A model generated the notes under the pieces. The model worked only from the letters and a program-made list of their open reading frames with translations. It had not been told where the DNA came from and ran no database searches. From NCBI GenBank assembly GCA_013365365.1, contig JABVXU010000001.1:186001-250000 (forward strand): a stretch of DNA of 64,000 bases, in the 5' to 3' direction. The number at the start of each line of letters is the position of its first letter. Position 1 is the stretch's first letter. The position numbers and the translations under genes are program-made. This document shows, one piece after another, positions 21,402-33,500 of the stretch. The stretch comes from Cruorifilaria tuberocauda. Lineage: Eukaryota; Nematoda; Chromadorea; Rhabditida; Onchocercidae.

Positions 21402-24400
21402 ATGGCTGGTACTCCCAAGCAAGAACAAAAAGTGACCACCAAATCTTTCGGACGGAAACAGGACCATCGAACTTCTAGAATCATAGCGATGGAAAAAGAA
21501 AAAGTTACTACGTCCTTTGTCGAGGTAAAGCCTTCAGGTCAAAAACAGAAAAGAGGGAGTGCAACTTTATCACAAAAACGAGGGAGAGTAAATAAACCTG
21601 ACAGTCAGAAACGAAAAGAAGTAGCGTTATTATTGCAAAAGGGAGAGGAAGCAACCGATGCTTCCGTGAAGAAGGAAGAGGAAATACCTGGAATTGCTAA
21701 CCAGGAGAAAAAAGTAGCTCTACAAGAAAACAAAGAAAGATTTAGAGCATTGTGGCAAAAATATGAAAAAGAAGCTGTAACTTCTGAGCAAAAACACAAA
21801 GCAATAATTGCAACTTCCGTGCAGAAGCAAGAAAAAACAATCAAAACTCCCGTACAAGAAGAAAAGAGAGAAAATGTTTTGCAGACGAAAGAGGGTATAG
21901 TTGGAACTTGCGTTCAGAAGAAAAAGGGAATTATTGAAGCGGGAAGACAAGGAACAGTTGAAAGTTCAAGTAAGGGGAAAGGATGGCAAACTGAAGTTTC
22001 ATGCCAAAAACAAGGAAAAACTATCAGTATGCAGAAAAGAGAGGAGGCCGAAATGCACACACCAGTAACAACAGTTACGCAGGAGCAAGAAGGTACAGTT
22101 AAGGTTCTAGTAACAAAGAAGGAAAGAACGCCTGTAGCTTCCGTGGAGAATCGGAAAAATGAAACTATAACACCGGCGCAGAAACAAGAGAGAACATCTG
22201 GAGCTCATGTTCATAAACAAGAAATAATAACTACAATTCTAACAAGAAAGCGAAAGGAAATGCCTACAACTCAAATGCAGAGGCAAGAAAGTGTAACCGG
22301 TACTCTACAGCAGAAACAAAAAGGAACACCTGGAACCCCGATGCGGAGCCAAGAAGGAATCTCTGTGCAGAAAAGAAAGGGAACACCTAGAACTCCAGTG
22401 CAGAAGCAAGAAGAAATAACTGGGACTCCAATGCAGAGACGAGAAAAAACAACTGGAACTGTGCCTCAGAAGCAAGAAAAAACGGTTGAAAATGAGTTAC
22501 AGAAAGAAACAATAGCTAAAAAACAAAATGAAGGAACGATACCTGAAACATCGGTACAAGAAGGAATATCCGGAACTCCTGTACAGATACAAGAAGCGAC
22601 GAAAAGTGTCGTACAGATGCAAAAAGAAGCGGATGCTTCAGAAGACGACAAACTTCAAGTGTCTGACATAAGTTTAATGCAAACGGAACCGACCTGTTAT
22701 TTGCGGCCACCAACGGCACTGTTTCTCCCTCCTTCGGATGTACAATTTGGGCCAATCGAAATGCAGGTAGAATCTGCTGGAGGGCCACTTTATTACAAAG
22801 TTCCTCAACAATATGGACTTGCTTCTGTTCCGCCATTTCCGCAACAAGCTGAAATGCAAATTACAGAGACTCCTGTATATGGGACAGTTTCCGTTCCGCC
22901 ATATCCGTTGCAGCCTAACACGCAGATTGTAGAAACTCAATCAGGACCGTTATATAGACAAGTCCCACAACAATATGGATCGGTCCCTCTCATACCGCGA
23001 TTTCCTCCACCAGTTCCAGGACTGCCTGCATCTTCAATGGTAGGAATCCCTAAACATTCGCTACCTGGCCAAGTCATATCGCAATTTCCTCCAACACTTC
23101 CAGGATTAGCTGCACCAGTAATGGCAAGAATTCCCGCAGAGCCGTTACCTGGTCAAATCAGATCGCAATTCCCTCGACCTGTTCCACGATTAGCTGTACT
23201 GCCAAGGACAGGAATCCCCACACATCGATTACCTAGTCAAATCAGGCCGCGATTCCCTCCATCAGTTCCCGGATTAGCTGCACCACCAATGGCAGGATCG
23301 TTACCTGGTGAAGTCGTAGGGCAATTTCTCCCTTCACTTCCCGCACCTCCAATGGCACGAATTCCTGATTCTGGTGAAGCCTTACAACAGTTTAATGCAC
23401 CTCATCCAGGACAGTTTCAGTTAGCACCTGAATCGTCTATGTTCTCGGGATTTTCTCAATATAATCAGCCATACTTTCAGTTTCCACCTGGGCCATTTCC
23501 TGGATTTCAACAATATGGGCCCCATTCTAATGCTGCAGGGGTTGTGGTCAGCGAAGTAAATGTCAACTTATTGAATCAATCTTTAACACTTCAAGAAACA
23601 TATTCTATGAACGAAGTATATACTAGAAAAGAGATAGGTACTGAAAAGGAAGAAGCAGGTACTGGAAAGAAAAAAGCAAGTAGGAAGAAAAAAACAAACA
23701 AAGAAGCGAATACCAAAACGGAAGATGAACCAGTCAAGAAAAAAGAGGTAGAGCCAACAGCAAACCAAATCAAATTCATTTACGGTGAAGGTTCCATGCT
23801 ACGACTTGAGGTACCCGCAAGCTCGAAGCAATCAAAAATTACATTATGGCCACGTGCCAGGAAGCACCGTCGTGATAAGTTGGTTATCAAACGTCAGGCT
23901 GAAATGATTCAACAACTTTTTCTACATGGATTATCCGATTTGGTATCTTACAGTTTACTCTCTTATTCCATTTTTGCAAGATTTTATGTCCATTGTTTCC
24001 GTTCCTTCCATTTCTTTACTCCAAAATTTTGATTGATTTGTCAATTACACAATTTTATAATTCCATTTTATTCATAGTTGTAAGGTGATTTTTACATTTG
24101 CAGGAGAACTCAGAAATGGCACGTTCAGTTGAAAAAGTGAAGACATCTCTGGAAAATATGCCAGAGAAAGTATTGATAAAGATTTTCAAAATCATCGCTC
24201 ATGAACAAAACGTTAGTTGCCATTCAATTAGCATGCAATAATGAATTGTACTGTTTAAAAGTTAGCGTCGAAAACAACGTCTTTACAATTACTACACAGG
24301 AATATAACTTTGGTATTAAGATGCTGCCATGCTCATTCTTTTAGAATAATCCAAACATAAGCATTCATAATATGTATCGATTGAAATTAATATGCAGAAG

Positions 24401-25841
24401 ATTTAACGACGTATTGGAGAACAATGCAAAGGCATTACCGCGATATCAACTCTCTGGACTTCGGATTCGGGCAAGTTGGCTTGGGCCAATCTTTCAAAAA
24501 GATTTTTCTTATGAAATAGATTTATGCAAATTTTCTGGCTCAACCGTTGATTACCTTTTGCTTAATTTAGAAGGGATTTTTCCTGTGTATATTCTTATGT
24601 GGTTTATAGCATTTTAATTTCAGTCCTCTTTGGAAATATGGTGAACAACTTGTTATGGTTTGAACAGAAGATTTTCAATTTCTATTATTTTAGTCTATAA
24701 AAGCGGGATTGCTAGGCGACTTTGCACTAATTTATCGTTATGGTACAGGTGCTTTCGAACGTCCATGCGCTTGTTTGGATTTATTTGATATGCCAACGTT
24801 TTTGAGGTAAACTAGTGTAATTTTGTTGGATCACTTAAATCTGATGAAACATTGTCACTGTATCGGATTATTTCATATTGCACCAATGTTCCAATTTTGG
24901 GGAAAACTAATAACTTCATATCCGAATTTAATAGAAATAGAAACACACTGATGCTCACTCATATTTTTTAGGCATGACGTAATAAATGGTTTTGTATACG
25001 TAGATAGAATGAAACTTACGGATGGGCTCTTCATAACATTGAATGAATTGACTTATGGTGAAAATGTAAGTTAGAGAGAGAAAAAATTGGGGAATTTACC
25101 CTTTTTAGACAGCACTATTATAAAATGAATTGAGTACTAGAATATGATAAACGAATAATACAATCTTCTGATCTTTATGATATTTTTATTATTATGGATA
25201 ATTCATTAACATTGAAAGACAAGAATGAAATACAGACGACTTCTACCTTCTTCCTTGCCGGAATTTTTGACGAATATTTTTTCATTTTTAATCTCAGCGA
25301 CTTTTTTGAGATTGTTATAAATTCCATACGAAGAAGCCTGAAATATTGCATTTAGTTTCTTCCGTGAATTTTTTTTAGGTAGAGAAAATAATCTTTTCGA
25401 AAATTGATTCAGTCAGTCTTACTCCTGAAAGTGGGATTTGCACGTTTTTGGATAAGTTTCCCAGATTGTTGAATCTCTCATTCTTCGGTTATTATGACGA
25501 AAATGAACTTGGCCTTAATCATAGTCAGGTAGTAATGCAAATGTGCAGAAGGTATGCATGTGTTATACAATTTTATTTGCAGCCGTGGCACATCTTGCAA
25601 AAGTAAATTTAAATTTTTTAGAAAATTTGGCAATGGATTATTTGCGAGAAAACAAATGAAAACATTGTTAGGACAGTTGAAATTTAAAAGAAAAATGAGA
25701 ACCAAGCGATCTGAAATGAAAGCAGCAACTCGAAATAAAATACTAGCTCAGAGTGAAGTAATCCAGAGCAAAGCACCTATTCAAGTTGAAGCATCAGTTC
25801 AAAGTAAAGGCAAGTTCGAAGTAAAACAAGCAAAGCAGTAA
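21402..25841 (+). CDS. Q/K- and proline-repeat protein fused to an F-box module
   Basis: Not recognised as a named family. Exon 1 (21402-23942, 847 codons; ATG chosen just after a T-rich ATAG acceptor) is low-complexity. A Q/K/E-rich region of degenerate 12-16-residue units like GTPVQKQE covers about residues 20-415, proline-rich repeats about 430-700, and a lysine-rich segment about 745-790. The next exons, 24104-24211, 24345-24584, 24694-24806, 24972-25065 and 25379-25528 or 25551, join in frame. They encode an F-box-like motif (LENMPEKVLIKIFKII ... LKLICRRFNDVLENN, about 863-905) and a leucine-rich tail. F-box proteins are SKP1/cullin ubiquitin-ligase substrate adaptors. The 3' end is ambiguous: ending exon 6 at 25551 and restarting at 25583 leaves a K/Q-rich tail to 25841 but a 31-nt intron, while ending at 25528 gives a stop near 25606. 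The exon 1 to F-box join is phase 0 but unproven; two separate genes are possible. Confidence 0.65.
21770..22640 (+). repeat. Degenerate coding repeats, Q/K/E-rich
   Basis: Within the giant exon, units built on a (G/K)T-x-(G/K)TPVQKQE core recur every 12-16 codons, best preserved at about 22320-22600 (for example TPMRSQEG, TPVQKQEE, TPMQRREK, TPVQIQEA). The repeats are divergent at DNA level, so they are old expansions rather than a fresh microsatellite. Confidence 0.75.
22950..23400 (+). repeat. Degenerate coding repeats, proline-rich
   Basis: About five tandem units of roughly 28-30 codons built on PLPGQIxxQFPPxVPGLAAPxMAxIP, followed by a Q/F/G/P-rich stretch to about 23520. This is typical of an intrinsically disordered, possibly scaffold or surface-sticky, segment. 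Confidence 0.75.
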
Positions 25842-28006
25842 AAAGTGCAACTTTTCGAGTGAAAAATTTTTGAGAAAGCTCAATTTTGTATCCACCAAAA
25901 CTGATTTTCAAACATTTATAAACTTTTGTCAATTTTCCTCTTAAAAATGAGAAAATTTCTGAACAGATAATTTTATTTGTAGCCACTCTACCTAAATGAT
26001 CGTTGGTAGCGAATGAATTTTCAAAATGTGATTGGTTTCAGTTCTCTACTTCCATAATGGATTAATGAATTTTCTTTAACGAATTTTCGAAGTAAAATTT
26101 CTCTTACACTTCTTCGCTTTGTATTATGATTAGATATGTTTTCGATCATATTTGTTCCCAATGTAACTGTTCTTGTGTGAAATTGCGTAAAGTGTAAGGT
26201 TAGACAAATCCAGCTGTGTCAACGTCTAATTATTTTTACACTACTGATTTTATATGCTCAATTTCGTTTAGACAACATGATTTCTGGTATTTGATTTAAC
26301 AAACAAATTAGTAGTTACTGTTTTACTAAACCTTTTTTGGAAAAAAATATTCCTTGTTTTTCAGAGAACGATATATCATACTCTCTGAATTTTTGATTGT
26401 AATTTCGGATATTAAGCCAAATGTTTATCTGGAACTTTGTGTACATTTTATCCATTGTGCTATTAGCATTTATTCATGTGTAACAGCAATCTACACCGTT
26501 TTCCGTCTTTTAGTTTTATTTCCTTTTTTTAAAATCTTTTTGTAGGTATCAAAGATAGCTTATTTCTTCATATCTTTTTATAGGATCTCAATTTAAGTAT
26601 GGCCTTCGTGCAGTATGCATCGTTGATTTAAGATACACATTTTTCATGAAGTATCACTAAAATGCATCTTTAAAATATTTGGCTTTTTCGTTGCAGTTTT
26701 CTAAAACATAATATTTTCCTTTCTTGCAAGAAAATCTAAGTGGAAGACCAAAACTGATTTTGTTAGTGAGGAGATTTGAAATCTCTTAAATTCTGCTTTC
26801 ACTTATTATTTTAAAAACATGAACTATTTAGAAAGTCTTCTTTAGAGAGTTCAACATAAGTCATCTATTCCGCAGTGAACATTATAAGTTATATGCTATT
26901 TTACAAAGTTTTATGAAAAATAAAATATGGAAGAAGCAAGAAGTTAAAAAGTCAAACAAGTTCTTTTCCAATAAATTTATCGTTCGAAAGAATACTAAGA
27001 TCAGCAGGAATTATATGAATCCACTTTTGACATAAATGACAGTAACTTGGAAAATGGTGAAATTAATTTTGCCAAGTAATTGATTTATTTACTTATCAAA
27101 AGATTTATTTTTGTTAGAACAGCATTCTCTTGTGAAATCAGCAACAAATGGAAGAAAGTTTAATCTATTGCTGTTGAAATTGTTGTCAAAAATTTCCAGT
27201 CAAGGAATAAACACTTCCTTATAAATTATCTATCTGTGAAGCGAAAAATAATCAACCTACAGAAAATTTCACAACAGCAAATGATATTCTGCTGAACATT
27301 CAATCAATCAGCGCGGTATCATTATGTTAATATGAGTATAAGTTAAAAATTTCAATACATTGATTGATTTAATAATATCGCCTGGCAGTGAAGATGATCG
27401 CGATAATATGAGTTCTAATTTGATAAAATTGAATCCACAAGGAAAGCTTACCAAATACTGGAATAGAATAGAGTAGATGATTGATATATTCTGGAAGTTA
27501 TAAAAATGAGAATGTTTACATAATTAGACATTCAGGTTCAAAAGTACCACCATATGGAGAATAAAAAAAGAGAAAAATATAAACAGTATAAAGAAATGCA
27601 AGGCAGAGAGAATAAGACTGCACAACGAAGCATGTTTCATCTCAACCTGGACGATGGTATACCAGAGAGAGAAAAGCTAGTAATAAGGTCGGACGGAGCA
27701 AATTATAGGATACAATCCCGGAAGACTTCAGCCGTCTTGTTATGAATGTTGTAAAAGCCACCTATATACTTTACAGTTAATTAAGTGATTTAAACAAAGA
27801 CAATCAAGTATCGAAAGACTACAAAGTAATATGTCATGTGAAAATTCAAAATAATAGGTACCATGAAGTCAAAATCATTAATCAAATTAAGTGAGATTGA
27901 TTGGTATAGAAAGAACTATTTCGAGCAAATTATTCCTTCATTACTTTCTACTGAAAATAAGAAATTGAAGAATACGATTAATGGTTTTAAATATTCAAAA
28001 TGAAAA
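25842..28006. other. A+T-rich intergenic region
   Basis: I see no convincing gene here. A 63-codon ATG ORF on the plus strand at 27554-27745 is Lys/Glu/Arg-rich and has no recognisable domain; a hydrophobic plus-strand ORF at 26354-26545 follows an acceptor-like sequence. Either could be chance in A+T-rich DNA. Confidence 0.35.
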
Positions 28007-29685
28007 TTACTGAGGATCACTTTCATTTCCATAGCAACTGTTGACCGTTATCATCAGAAAATAATTCTAGCTATCGTACTAAATAAAAATTTTGCGCTCA
28101 TGTAGGAACAAAAATCATTCATTTAATAAAGATGAAAAATGGTCAAACTAAATAGACCAAGTGGAAAACAATGAGTGGCATAACAAAGGAAATGTTTAAA
28201 GTGAAGATTATGTATATTAGAAATGAATTACTTTTAGATATGGCCGAAAATTTGCGTCCATTCTTTTTGCAGCCTTGGTAAGATCGATATAAAATCCTGA
28301 AATAGTCCATCACTGATCCATCAATGAATTTTCCATTGCTTTACATTATAAAAATCAATAGAAATTGTTTCATTAGCGCTGAACTGATTAAGCAATTTAG
28401 CAAAAGCACTAGATTACGTGGATAATCTCTAAAGCGATTACTGTTTTGCAGAACTGACTTCAAATACTCACTTTTGACATGAATTTTTTTTTCGACATTT
28501 AAGTTCATGAAAAATATTCGAAGCTACGAAGTTTGACTGATAAGGAAAAAATATAAAGGACAAACTTGTTTCATGCTTCCATGTTCATCGATTGCCGTTA
28601 TTCAAAAATCTATTGTTTCTTCAACTTTTATTCTAAATAGCACCTAGTACCATTTAGTCTAAATATATTTGAATTTAATATACGAATCAATGCTGATGAA
28701 GTATGCAAACATATACAAAATCACGCTTACATATAATGAAGATTTCGTTTTTTTTGTCTATTTCCTGAGGATTATCTAAAAATGGTTAACAGGGAGAGAA
28801 GAATCACTTTATATAAACTTCAATTTTTAGACAGAAATTTTTAAAAAGGGAGTTATACGCTATACTTTTGCTTCATACTCTATTTCTTTTCATCTTTGTT
28901 TTGGCTTCCATCATTTAAAGATATTAATATATTAGTCTAATTTTGCATTTTATCTGCTCATAACTGTGTGAGTGGAAAAGATATATATAGCTGAACACTC
29001 AATGCTATCTGTTAAAGATGATGATTCGGTAATAAACTGAATCTTAAGCTTACTTTTTAGTTAGACTCCGGCAACTGTTCTTTTCACTGAAAGAGGATCA
29101 GAATTATATGAGTAGTCTTGTATTCACCGATCTTGAAGTGTAAATTTAAAAAGAAAAATTGCGGATAACTTCGACAGTTATAGTTCGTGCTATTCGTGAA
29201 TCACAGCTATTTAGTTGTGAAATGTATGTGAATCATCAGTTTTCCATTTCCAATTAGCATGCCAATATGACCATGTGAAAAGAATAAAGTTGAATAAACC
29301 TTCTCATTAATTAAAAAGGCGTTTTTGGGTAAAACTGAACGATTATGAAGAAAAATTATTCAGATAAGATATTGAATAATGAGAAAAACGGTTGTAAAAT
29401 AGAAAAATTGATCAGAAGGATACAATAACGGATATTTTACTCCGCTGGAACAATTCCAAAAAAAGAGAAATTACTTGTCAAGCTTTTACCTTGAGAAAGT
29501 GTCGAAAGTGAAATAATACGTACAGTCCGGAGCAATACTTCGTTATAAACGGAAGACTCAAACGCAACTGGTGTCATTTCCTTCGGTTGCAAACCAAAAT
29601 ATGTCACATAAGAATGGACGTAACATCGCAAAAATAATACATAATATCCTAATATTGACTTAACTTGATTAAGGACTTCAATCGC
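28007..29685 (-). CDS. Candidate 3' part of an unrecognised gene (three exons)
   Basis: Three minus-strand segments join in phase with good splice sites: 29685-29490 (acceptor CACATTAG, donor AAG|GTAAAA, phase 1), 28296-28232 (acceptor TATTTCAG, donor AAAA|GTAATT, phase 0) and 28066-28007 (ends at a TAA). The joined frame is 106 residues. The first exon encodes a partly hydrophobic segment (ILGYYVLFL) followed by YFGLQPKEMTPVAFES and RTVRIISLSTLSQ; the second gives GFYIDLTKAAKRMDANF. The first exon has clearly higher G+C and better codon texture than the surrounding DNA. I do not recognise the family. No start exon was found in a compatible phase; the last exon is the weakest. It would lie downstream of, and on the same strand as, the TLDc gene. 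Confidence 0.42.
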
Positions 29686-30528
29686 CTAATGTGACATTTG
29701 GGAGAAGGTATCCTACTTATAATAATTATTAACATTCTATTTACTCTAATTCTTCTTATCAGTTAATGAGAACACAGTGAACGTTTTTTTTTCTGCATTA
29801 ATAATATTACTTCAACAACAGATAAAATTTTGGAGAGCGAAAACTTCGATCAAAGCACCTGTAAAAGCAACCGAATTATACAATTTCGCTATGCCTAGAA
29901 AATCTTAAAATGATCTTCTTGACCATGAAATGGTATTAAACAATAATACTAATAAAATTATTTAAATAACGACAAAAACTTAAGAAAACGATACTACCTT
30001 CCCATAGTTATTCAAATCTTTACTCATCACTTTTCAGCTCTAAGTGACCAGAATCCTAGGAACAACTTATTAAAATTCTAATTTATAATACATAAAATGA
30101 GGTGAAAATACAGTAAAAAATTAGTAATGCTATCATTCCTTCAAATTGTATTACCTAAAAATGGAAGCAGAATAAACAACACATATTCGCCATGCTACCA
30201 GGAATGATGGGGATAATGCTTTTTGCATTCATCAAGTCTTAAATAACTCTTATGTATTTCCAACCATATGTATTTCAATTAGTTAATCTCTGATTTTTCA
30301 AGTTAAGATATAATTTTCCAAAAAAAGCAAGAAAATGTTTTTCTCAACATGTTTCACAACAGAACATTCCAAATTAATGTGAAAGGCAAAATCTTGATTT
30401 TTTAAAATTTGTAATCAAAAATATTTATTGTTCAAAAAATTTTATAAAATATTTGAGAGCAAGATAACAGTAATTATGGTAAACAATATCAAATGAACAT
30501 AGAAAAGAAATTTTGACAAGAAAATGAA
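29686..30528. other. 3' flank of the TLDc gene
   Basis: Short region between the stop of the LysM/TLDc gene and the candidate exons at 29.7 kb. It contains two exon-like minus-strand stretches (30228-30155, starting ATG, and 29858-29811) that join each other in phase 2 but not to the exon at 29685. No other signal was seen. Confidence 0.35.
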
Positions 30529-33500
30529 TTATTCCATACGAAAACCATAAGCTTCAACAAATTGTATAGTGAAATCTTCACTCTCGCCAGCCAACGGTTC
30601 ATTTTGAAACGTTTCACATGGTTGTGTACGACCATTATTCAAATCCGCATCCAACCAGAGCCCATAGTGGCCACCACTTGCACCAATTGATAGTGAATCC
30701 ATGCTTGCTTTTACGAAGAATTGATTTACACCACTCCATGGATAAATGCGAAGCACTCTATACGACAAAATTTTAATACAAAAAAAATTCAAGGGAGTAA
30801 AATTCTTACGAATCAGTCTCACAATATTAGTAAATGATATAGTCATAATCAAAAAAGGCTGGATTTAATTTTTTTTTTTAAATCGACAAATTACTCTTCA
30901 TATGAATATTATTAAATATATAATTAGGTGCACGGCAAATAATAAAATTTTGTCAATTAAAAAATTACTTTTCATTCATCTCGAAGTCGTTCGCATATTT
31001 GTAAAGAAAGCATGAATCACCAGTGCCAAAAAAGTGTTCGCATGGACGCACCGTGGTACTAACTACTGCACCGAAGACGTTCTTCTCACAATCACGAATT
31101 ATCAGCAATACAGGTGACATTTCTTCGTCCCAATCTATCATTTTCCTAAAAAAGGAGAAAATGATTCCGATTGTTTGACTGTTCCGAACAGTCGCTCTGA
31201 ATGTAATGAATTTGCTATTCCCATCAATAAAATATATAATATAATATAATAAAATAATAATAGACAATTCTAAAAGATATAGCAAAGGCACTGATTAAAC
31301 TTCTCAATTTTAAATATATGATCATTGAAACTGTTCGGAATTTTTGAAAAAATGGACCGAGAATTTCTGCAACTAATCACAAAGAAAAATGAAAAAGCAA
31401 ATAGTCTAAATAATGAACCTATAAAAAGTATGCAATGAGAAACCATGCTTTTCTGAATTATAAATATTAATCCATGGATAACCCGCAGCACGAGCCGGAA
31501 GTACATCTACCATCTGCAAATAACCTATTATATTTTAAACATAAGTTATAAAATTTCTAAGATAATTCATCTCTCGTCTCTAAAAATTAAACATAGTTTA
31601 CGAAATGTAAACGCGACACTGACCTGCCTAATCATAATTTCATCCAGGATTTGAGAGGACGTAGCACCATCCGGAAGAGGCAGAACAACCCTATCTAGCT
31701 GATCCAACGACATTCGCCGGCACATTTCTTGCACTGTCACAATCTCCCATTCTCGATTCAGATAGTTCCTATCGAATACTCGAGAAGATGGCACTTCACC
31801 TGCAATTTTTCAATGGAACTATTGAAAATATATTACATATTAACAGATTACTCGGATATAAACGATGAAATTCAATAGCTTTCTTTAATTTCTTCTTTAC
31901 TGAAGAAAAATATTAAATGGATGTAATCTAGGAAAAACAATACATCAAGTTATAACAGTAACTTACAGTGTTTACACTGCAATAAATCCAAATTAATTAA
32001 TATATTTGTTGGGAAAGCATATGCTACAAAAAAGTTACCAGTTTCACGGTACAATAAACAGGAACGTTGAACTCAATAGAATAAGCATTCCACTAAACAT
32101 CATCTTAATCTAAATTCACTAAAGAACAAAATGTTTATCTCCCTCAAATGACAAAAGGGTATTAAAAGAAGGAATTTTTCAGAACCAGATTTCAAAGTTT
32201 ACAGAGTTCATAGCAATAACTTAAAACAATAATTAGCAAAAAACAAGAAAAAAATTTCTACCAAAATTGACATTCGACAAGCCAAAACAAAATTTCACTA
32301 AAGAAATACGAAAACATAAAAATTGAGAGAGAGAAAAAAATGATCCAATATGTTGCAGTAAATGAAGAAAATTATGAGAATTATTTTGAAGAGGAAAAAA
32401 TTAAGAATTGAGACAAATATAAGCATTAAATATTAATCAAGAATATATAACAAGAAATCTGAAGTAATCTGATCTGATATTCTTACACTAATGAATTAAA
32501 ATCAATGTGTCAGGAATTTTGTTTCACACAGATAAGAAAGAAGCTAAATAAACATACTCTATGAAAAAACATGAAATCAATGAAACTTCAATTCCGTATT
32601 ACTAATTGGAAATGTAAATTATGGCCTACATCCATCCTTAATAAAAGAATACTTGATGATGGGAATGAATCACTTTACGTACGAAGTGGGAAAAATGTTG
32701 CGGATGAAAAATAATTTACAGCGAAAAATCTAAAAACGTATCATTTTTAATCCAATGATGATTGAAATACGTTATGATTTGAGTGCAGTTGATATCGACA
32801 TGCTTGAGAAGCCTTTTGTCGCAAATGTTAAAACATTCTAAAAACTACATTATACGGAAGAAAACTTGAATATCAGAGCTGTACTTTATTTAAACAAAAT
32901 CCTGGAAACTTCATCTGTTAATATATGCAAAAAATTTTGATCTTATAAAAAAGCATTCGTTATAAACGGCAAAGAAAAAAGACAAAGGAAATATGGAAAA
33001 TGATGAAGGCCAGTTATCCAAAAAAAGATAATGTAAAATCTCATGTTAGCAAACGAACTACTATGTGAAAGAAAATAAGCAATTTTTATTAATTAAGAAT
33101 TGAAAGAATTTCTAATAAAATGAATCAGGAACACTGATTATGAATGAGATTATTTTCACCTTCTGTTAAAAACATATAAAGGTTATATAGAAATCCTTTA
33201 AATCAGCAAATGATTGAAATTACTGAGATAATCATAGCAATATATTAATAAAAAGAAGTGGAATATGGCAGCTCTAAAATCTGAATAATATTAATAATAG
33301 TAAAATTAAGTGAAAAAATAAAACACTATAACAGTGGCAGCTCTCCCGATAGCATCAAAATAAAAACATAAATATAACCGTCTCGTGGAATTTAGCATCG
33401 AATTAAAAAACACCATTTATTGAATTTCAGTCCTAGTTAAGTTTTACACAACCTTGCTAAAGTATTTATAAACAAACAGACAAAATTCTATCCAATTGAT

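Noticed and set aside
21605..23779. Several minus-strand ORFs rich in Cys/Ser/Phe opposite the repeat exon
   Set aside because: They are antisense shadows of Lys/Glu/Gln codons in the long plus-strand frame; no start or splice context supports them.
26354..26545. Hydrophobic plus-strand ORF after a TTTTTCAG acceptor-like sequence
   Set aside because: No in-frame upstream exon, no conserved residues; hydrophobic translation is expected by chance from T-rich DNA.
27554..27745. 63-codon plus-strand ATG ORF, charged, considered as a decayed retroelement gag fragment
   Set aside because: No recognisable gag, zinc-knuckle or protease motif, and no long terminal repeats around it.
29811..30228. 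Two exon-like minus-strand stretches (30228-30155 and 29858-29811) as the 5' end of the gene at 28.0-29.7 kb
   Set aside because: They join each other in phase 2, but the next exon at 29685 requires phase 0; no bridging exon was found.
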